Positions 59,946-64,000 of a stretch of 64,000 nucleotides of DNA are shown here, piece after piece (within the stretch, counting starts at the first letter, position 1; the number at the start of each line of letters is the position of its first letter). Source of the DNA: JALOLG01 sp963722415 (GTDB taxonomy: Bacteria > Actinomycetota > Acidimicrobiia > Acidimicrobiales > Ilumatobacteraceae). The translations under genes and the position numbers were made by a program. Below the pieces are notes generated by a model, which did no database searches, had not been told where the DNA came from, and saw only the letters and a program-made list of their open reading frames with translations. The stretch is from positions 1-64,000 of the forward strand of contig CAVRNI010000056.1 in NCBI GenBank assembly GCA_963722415.1, in the 5' to 3' direction.

Positions 59946-61965
59946 ATGACCGCTCCGCTCCGCTCGTTCCTCGCCGTGGCCTTGTCGCCGGCTCGATCGC
60001 CCTGGTCGGCCGCACCGGCGCGTCGCCGGTCGCAGGCGATCGACGTCACCGACAACACGCCGTGGACGCTGCCGACGCGACCTCCGTTGTGCACGAAGGC
60101 GCAGGCCGACAGCGGCAACGTCGCCGGCTGTCTGCTCGCCCTCAACTACGACCCCGACCGCGTCCGGCTGGGGCACACCACCGGCGCCGGGCGTCGGTGA
60201 CGGCTGGGTGTGGAAGGGCAACACGTACAACGGCTCGCCGGCGCTGGCGAGCTGGGAGGCGACCTACATCACCGAGAACAAGGCCAAGGTCGGCCCGGTC
60301 GCGCCCGGCGTGCTCGACACCCACGTCGGCGTCTGCGCCGCTGTTCGAGGGGTTCATCGCCGAGATCGTCGCCAACGGCTACAAGGTCACGCCGTACGAC
60401 GTCGGCGGCTACACGTTCCGCTGCACCGGCGGGAGCAACGTCAACGGCTGGAAGTGCGACGGCGACGTCGCCGACCTGTCGAACCACGCCTGGGGCCTGG
60501 CGGTCGACATGAACAGCGCCACCAACCCCGCCGACCGGACCTACGTCGGCATCGACGGCGCTCAACGCCTGCGCCACGCCGATGACCACCGACATCCCCC
60601 GCTGGGTCGTGCAGACCGCCGAGAAGTGGGGCCTGTACTGGGGCGGCTACGGCTGGAACAGCGGGTGCATGAGCCCGGAGACGCAGCGCGACTCGGTGCG
60701 TCCGCGACCCACCCCACTTCGAGTTCAGGGGCACGCCCGGCCCAGGCCCGGGCGATCGCCCTGTACAACGGCGCGCCCGACCCCGGCGTCACGCTGCGGG
60801 ATCCCACGCTGTACTGCGTCGACACGGTCGACGCGGCCGGCAAGACGGTCGAGCGCTGCAACCGTGACAACCGCCCGGAGGCCGGCTGGCGGATCCCGGT
60901 CGAGATCGATGTCGCCGCGCCTCGGCCCGCGCCGTCGTCATCAACCTCACCGCGACCAACGCCACCGTCGGCGGCTACCTGACGGCCGAGGACTGCAAGG
61001 CGCGGCCCGACGGAGATCGGGCGACGTCGAACACCAACTACGCAGCCGGCCGCGACGCCGCCAACCTGGCGATCGTTCCGATCGTCGACGGACGCATCTG
61101 CATCTACCGCTCGACGGCGGTGCACAGCATCGTCGACGTCGTCGGCTATCCTCAGCGACGAGGTCGTGAACGAACCGGCTCGTCGTGGTTCACGCCGTCG
61201 GCGCCGACCCGGCTCGACGACACCCGCAACACCGGTGCCTGCTCGCCGTCGGGTGAGTGCGTGACCGGGCGGCTCCCCGCCGACCGCCTGCTCGCCGTCG
61301 ATCTCGGCGACGTGCCGACCGCGGTCGCCAACCTGACCGTCGTGGACGCCGTCGTCGGCCGGTTACGTGGCCGCCGGTGCGTGCGAAACGCTCTGCCGCC
61401 GGGGCGCAGTTCTCGAACGTGAACTACCAGGCCGCCGCGGCATCGGCGAACCTGTCGGTGATCAGCGGCGACGCGACCGGCCAGATGTGCGTGTACAGCC
61501 ACAGCGACGCGCACGTCATCGTCGACCGCGTCGGCACGCTCGACCGCTCCGTCGGGTACGGCTGGAAGCTGACGGCACCGAAGCGGGTGATCGACACCCG
61601 CACGAGCGCTCGTGTGCCGGCGATGGGCGTCGTTCGCGATCCCGCTCGGCGTCGCCGGTGCGGGTGCCGTGGTGAACGTGACGATCACGGCAGACGGCGG
61701 CCGCCGGCTACGCGACGATCGGGCCGTGCTCGACGTTGGCGCCGAACGTCGAGCCCGACGACGTCGACGGTCAACTACGGCCGCGACACCACGGTCGCCA
61801 ACATGGCGTTCGTCGAGGCCGACGAGGCGGGCGACGTGTGCGTGTTCACGTACGCCGCCGCCCATGTGATCGTCGACATCCAGAGCGGAGCTGGTCGCCG
61901 AGCACAAGCTCGGCCTCGTCATCGGTCGCCCCCACAGCGCAGTCCACGACTCGCGCACCGCCTGA
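59946..61965 (+). CDS. Secreted M15-type peptidase-like protein with actinobacterial beta-repeat domain (frameshifted)
   Basis: About 670 residues. The signal region (PLRSFLAVAL...) is damaged by a frame change. The M15/VanY-like domain has ADLSNHAWGLAVDMNSATNP (S-x-H-x2-G-x-A-x-D) and PTHFEFRGTPAQARAIALYN (H-x-E), typical of D-Ala-D-Ala carboxypeptidases acting on peptidoglycan. The C-terminal half has at least three copies of a repeat ending like VCVYSHSDAHVIVDRVG, RICIYRSTAVHSIVDVVGY and VCVFTYAAAHVIVDIQSG, each preceded by an N-x-N-Y-A/Q stretch. This repeat is common in secreted actinobacterial proteins. Many frame changes (about ten), so domain limits are approximate. Confidence 0.8.
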
Positions 61966-62038
61966 GTCAGCCGCGCTCTGGCGGTCGCGGCGAACCAGCT
62001 CGCCTCGCTGGCCTGCACGGCAATTCTGAAGGAAACCC

Positions 62039-62094
62039 TTGACATCTGCCGCGCCGCGCCACCGACACTGGAATTGTGAAGGAAATCACTTCAC
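62039..62094 (+). promoter_or_regulatory. Promoter/operator region of the ArsR-type gene
   Basis: TTGACA at 62039-62044 is a consensus -35, with GACACT at 62064-62069 the best available -10 (spacing 19, weak). The inverted repeat GTGAAG-GAAATCA-CTTCAC at 62076-62094 covers the GTG start. A 14-base block AATTCTGAAGGAAA (62022) recurs with one change at 62072, exactly 50 bases apart. This layout fits autorepression by the ArsR-type protein. Confidence 0.45.
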
Positions 62095-62702
62095 GTATTG
62101 GAGACGGTCGTGGTGGACGGAGAAGCGCACCGAGATCACCGACCTGCGGGTGCTGGCCGCGCTCGCCCACCCGGTGCGGGTCCAGCTCCTCAACTACCTC
62201 CTGGGAACCGGGCCAGCACACGGCCACGCAGTGCGCCGCGGTCACCGAGGCGTCACCGTCGGCGTGCAGCTACCACCTGCGGCACATGGAGCGGTTCGGC
62301 CTCGTCGAGCGGGTCTCCGCCGACGAGGTCACCTCACCGGACGGCCGCGAGCGGGTCTGGCGAGCCACGGCGACGGGGTTCTCGTTCGGCGGTCCACCGA
62401 GTGCCGATCGACCCGCCGCTCGCGCGGCGCGACAGGCTCTCGGTGTGCTCGGCATCGACGAGGCGGCACGCCTCGCCAAGCCGCTACGTGAACCAGGCCG
62501 ACACGCTCGACGCCGCGTGGCAGGATGCCGCCGCGTTCGCGACGTACGGACTGGCGGTGACCGCCGACGAGCTCCGCGACCTCACCGACGCGATCGACGC
62601 GCTCATTCGACCGTTCATCGCCGCCACGCGAGCCGATCGCCGGCGGGCTCCGAGGCCGTCCACGTCACGTTGCAGGCGTTCCGGCGGATCGACCGCGGTT
62701 GA
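62076..62702 (+). CDS. ArsR-type HTH regulator (frameshifted)
   Basis: About 208 residues. The winged helix-turn-helix reads ITDLRVLAALAHPVRVQLLN-YLL, then QCAAVTEASPSACSYHLRHM-ERFGLVERV. That is the ArsR/HTH_20 pattern (A-H-P-x-R, recognition helix S-x-x-S-Y-H-L). The C-terminal part (WQDAAAFATYGLAVTADELR, LTDAIDALIRPFIAATR) matches the helical tail of regulators paired with MFS drug or solute exporters. Metal-binding Cys pairs typical of true ArsR are absent. Frame changes near 62125, 62200 and 62485. GTG 62076 lies within the inverted repeat; translation may be leaderless. Confidence 0.82.
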   Translation: MKEITSRIGDGRGGRRSAPRSPTCGCWPRSPTRCGSSSSTTSWEPGQHTATQCAAVTEASPSACSYHLRHMERFGLVERVSADEVTSPDGRERVWRATATGFSFGGPPSADRPAARAARQALGVLGIDEAARLAKPLREPGRHARRRVAGCRRVRDVRTGGDRRRAPRPHRRDRRAHSTVHRRHASRSPAGSEAVHVTLQAFRRIDRG

Positions 62703-62720
62703 TGGCAGGACGGTGACGTT

Positions 62721-64000
62721 GTGACTGCGACGACCGCTCCCCCGAGTCCTTCGCCATGGTCGGGGCGCGACTTCCGGCTGGTCTGGGCGGGCGGGCTCGT
62801 CAACGACACGGGCGACTGGCTGCTTCGTGTCGCGCTGCCGGTGTACGTCTTCACCGAGACGTCGTCGGGAACGCTGACGGCCGCACTGTTCCTGATCGAG
62901 CTCGCGGTCTCGGTCGTGCTCGGGCCGTTCGCCGGCAGCCTGATCGACCGCTGGGACCTCCGCCGCACGCTCGTCGTGACGAACCTCCTCCAAGCCGTCA
63001 CGCTGCTCCCGCTCCTCGCCGTGACACCCGAACCGGATCTGGCCGGCGTTCCTGGTCGCGGCCGTCCAGTCCGTCCTGACACGGATCAACAACCCGGCGA
63101 AGGTCGCGCTCCTGCCCCGGCTCGTCGGTCCCGACCAGCTGATCGCCGCCAACGCGGCGAACGCCGCCAGCGAGAGTCGTGTCGCGACTCGTCGGATCGC
63201 CGCTCGGCGGCGTCGTCGTCGAGCTGTTCGGCCTCGGCGGCGTGGTCGTCGCCGACGGGATCAGCTTCCTCGCCGTCGCCGGCGCCACCTGGCTCGTCCG
63301 CACCGACACCTCGCGGGCCAGCCGGACCACGACGGCTCGACACCGGCCCGAGACGGAGACGAGCCGACCTCGCCACCGGCACCGTCGGCGACGTGTTCGG
63401 CATGATCCGCCGCACTCCGGCGCTGCGCACGCTCGTGACCGCCTCGACCATCACGAGCGTCGCCCAAGGCATGTTCGTGGTGCTCTATCTGGCGTTCGTC
63501 GTGCGCTCGCTGGGCGGCGGCGGGGGCGAGATCGGGTTGATCCGCGGCGTGCAGGCAGTCGGCGGGGTGCTCGGCAGCATCGCCATCGCCCGCCTCGCGG
63601 CGCGGGTCTCGGGATCGACGTTGTTCGCGGGCGGCCTGATCGGGATGGGCGTCGTGAGCTTCGTGACGTGGAACTCGCCCCAGCTGTCGACCGCGACGAT
63701 GCTCTACCTCGTGCTGTTCATCGTCGTCGGGTTGCCGGCCGTCGCGGGGTCGGTCGGTGCGCTGACCGTCGCCCAGCAGTCGACACCGCCCAGTCACCTC
63801 GGACGCCTCGTCGGCACGCTCGACGCGTCCGCCTCGGCCGGGATGGCCGCCGGATCGCTGGCGGCGGGGTGCTCGTCGATCGGGTGCCGCTCGGCGCACT
63901 GCTCAACGCCCAGGCGTCGATCCACGTCGCCGCCGGTACGTGTTCGCGCTGATGCGGCGACCGATCGAGCGACATGGTCAGCGCGGCAGCGGTCGCAGCG
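62721..64000 (+). CDS. MFS transporter, runs off the window edge (frameshifted)
   Basis: The frame begins VTATTAPPSPSPWSGRDFRL and reads FRLVWAGGLVNDTGDWLLRV, the N-terminal signature of MFS_3-type (enterobactin exporter-like) proteins. Later segments are LIDRWDLRRTLVVTNLLQAV, RVVSRLVGSPLGGVVVELFG, VTASTITSVAQGMFVVLYLA and VQAVGGVLGSIAIARLAARV. Frame changes occur near 63045, 63170, 63360 and 63865. It starts 18 bases after the ArsR-type regulator, the usual regulator-exporter pair. The C-terminus lies beyond the window. Confidence 0.85.
   Translation, partial: MTATTAPPSPSPWSGRDFRLVWAGGLVNDTGDWLLRVALPVYVFTETSSGTLTAALFLIELAVSVVLGPFAGSLIDRWDLRRTLVVTNLLQAVTLLPLLAVTPEPDLAGVPGRGRPVRPDTDQQPGEGRAPAPARRSRPADRRQRGERRQRESCRDSSDRRSAASSSSCSASAAWSSPTGSASSPSPAPPGSSAPTPRGPAGPRRLDTGPRRRRADLATGTVGDVFGMIRRTPALRTLVTASTITSVAQGMFVVLYLAFVVRSLGGGGGEIGLIRGVQAVGGVLGSIAIARLAARVSGSTLFAGGLIGMGVVSFVTWNSPQLSTATMLYLVLFIVVGLPAVAGSVGALTVAQQSTPPSHLGRLVGTLDASASAGMAAGSLAAGCSSIGCRSAHCSTPRRRSTSPPVRVRADAATDRATWSARQRSQ

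Overview
This is a high-GC, mostly gene-packed chromosomal window from an actinobacterium. Supporting signs are an F420-type PPOX protein, a class II DAHP synthase, the nadD/LytR_C/rsfS order, KorAB, many GTG/TTG starts and a form I CO dehydrogenase cluster. Acidimicrobiia (an Ilumatobacter-like lineage) is my best guess, but it is inference from gene content only. Many genes are broken by single-base indels, most often one extra base in a run of two or three identical bases. I read these as consensus-sequence errors and merged the pieces, so several gene ends and starts are approximate.

0-19 kb: a transport, membrane and stress-like region with two large LuxR-type ATPase (LAL) regulators. 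It holds a PPOX protein, an SLC13-type permease with a glutaminase, LAL-1 divergent from a small protein, a META-domain lipoprotein, an operon pepA - AbgT transporter - LAL-2, a kinase-like/flippase membrane protein with a 4-TM partner, a Vps62-like membrane protein and two small membrane proteins. Seven copies of one inverted repeat, CACCCG-N3-CGGGTG, sit in the promoter regions of these genes and nowhere else that I could find. The two LALs share the same DNA-recognition helix, so this looks like an undescribed local regulon.

19-26.7 kb: a membrane protein coupled to a GT2 glycosyltransferase, then a visibly less GC-rich, indel-free block. The block has a secreted protein, an AraC regulator and an iron/2-oxoglutarate oxygenase, and it ends at the 3' side of tRNA-Ala(GGC). 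Two direct repeats 21 bp apart lie before the oxygenase, and an inverted copy lies before the AraC gene.

26.7-36 kb: housekeeping genes (rsfS, LytR_C protein, nadD, a group 2-type sigma factor, class II DAHP synthase), then a serine hydrolase, a thiolase, a cytochrome P450 and small proteins.

36-43 kb: aerobic CO dehydrogenase cluster coxM-coxS-(31-codon ORF)-coxL-xdhC/YHS-coxD-coxE, with overlapping or closely spaced genes throughout.

43-64 kb: a large membrane protein with a disordered basic linker, thymidine kinase, ATP-dependent DNA ligase, korAB, a UvrD-like helicase/hemolysin III/hypothetical operon, a GNAT enzyme, a PAS-GAF-GGDEF-EAL protein, two MFS transporters, an M15 peptidase-like surface protein and an ArsR-type regulator. 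Five copies of a 40-43 nt palindromic element (CTGTCTGC...GCAGACAG) are scattered between genes from 32 to 60 kb.
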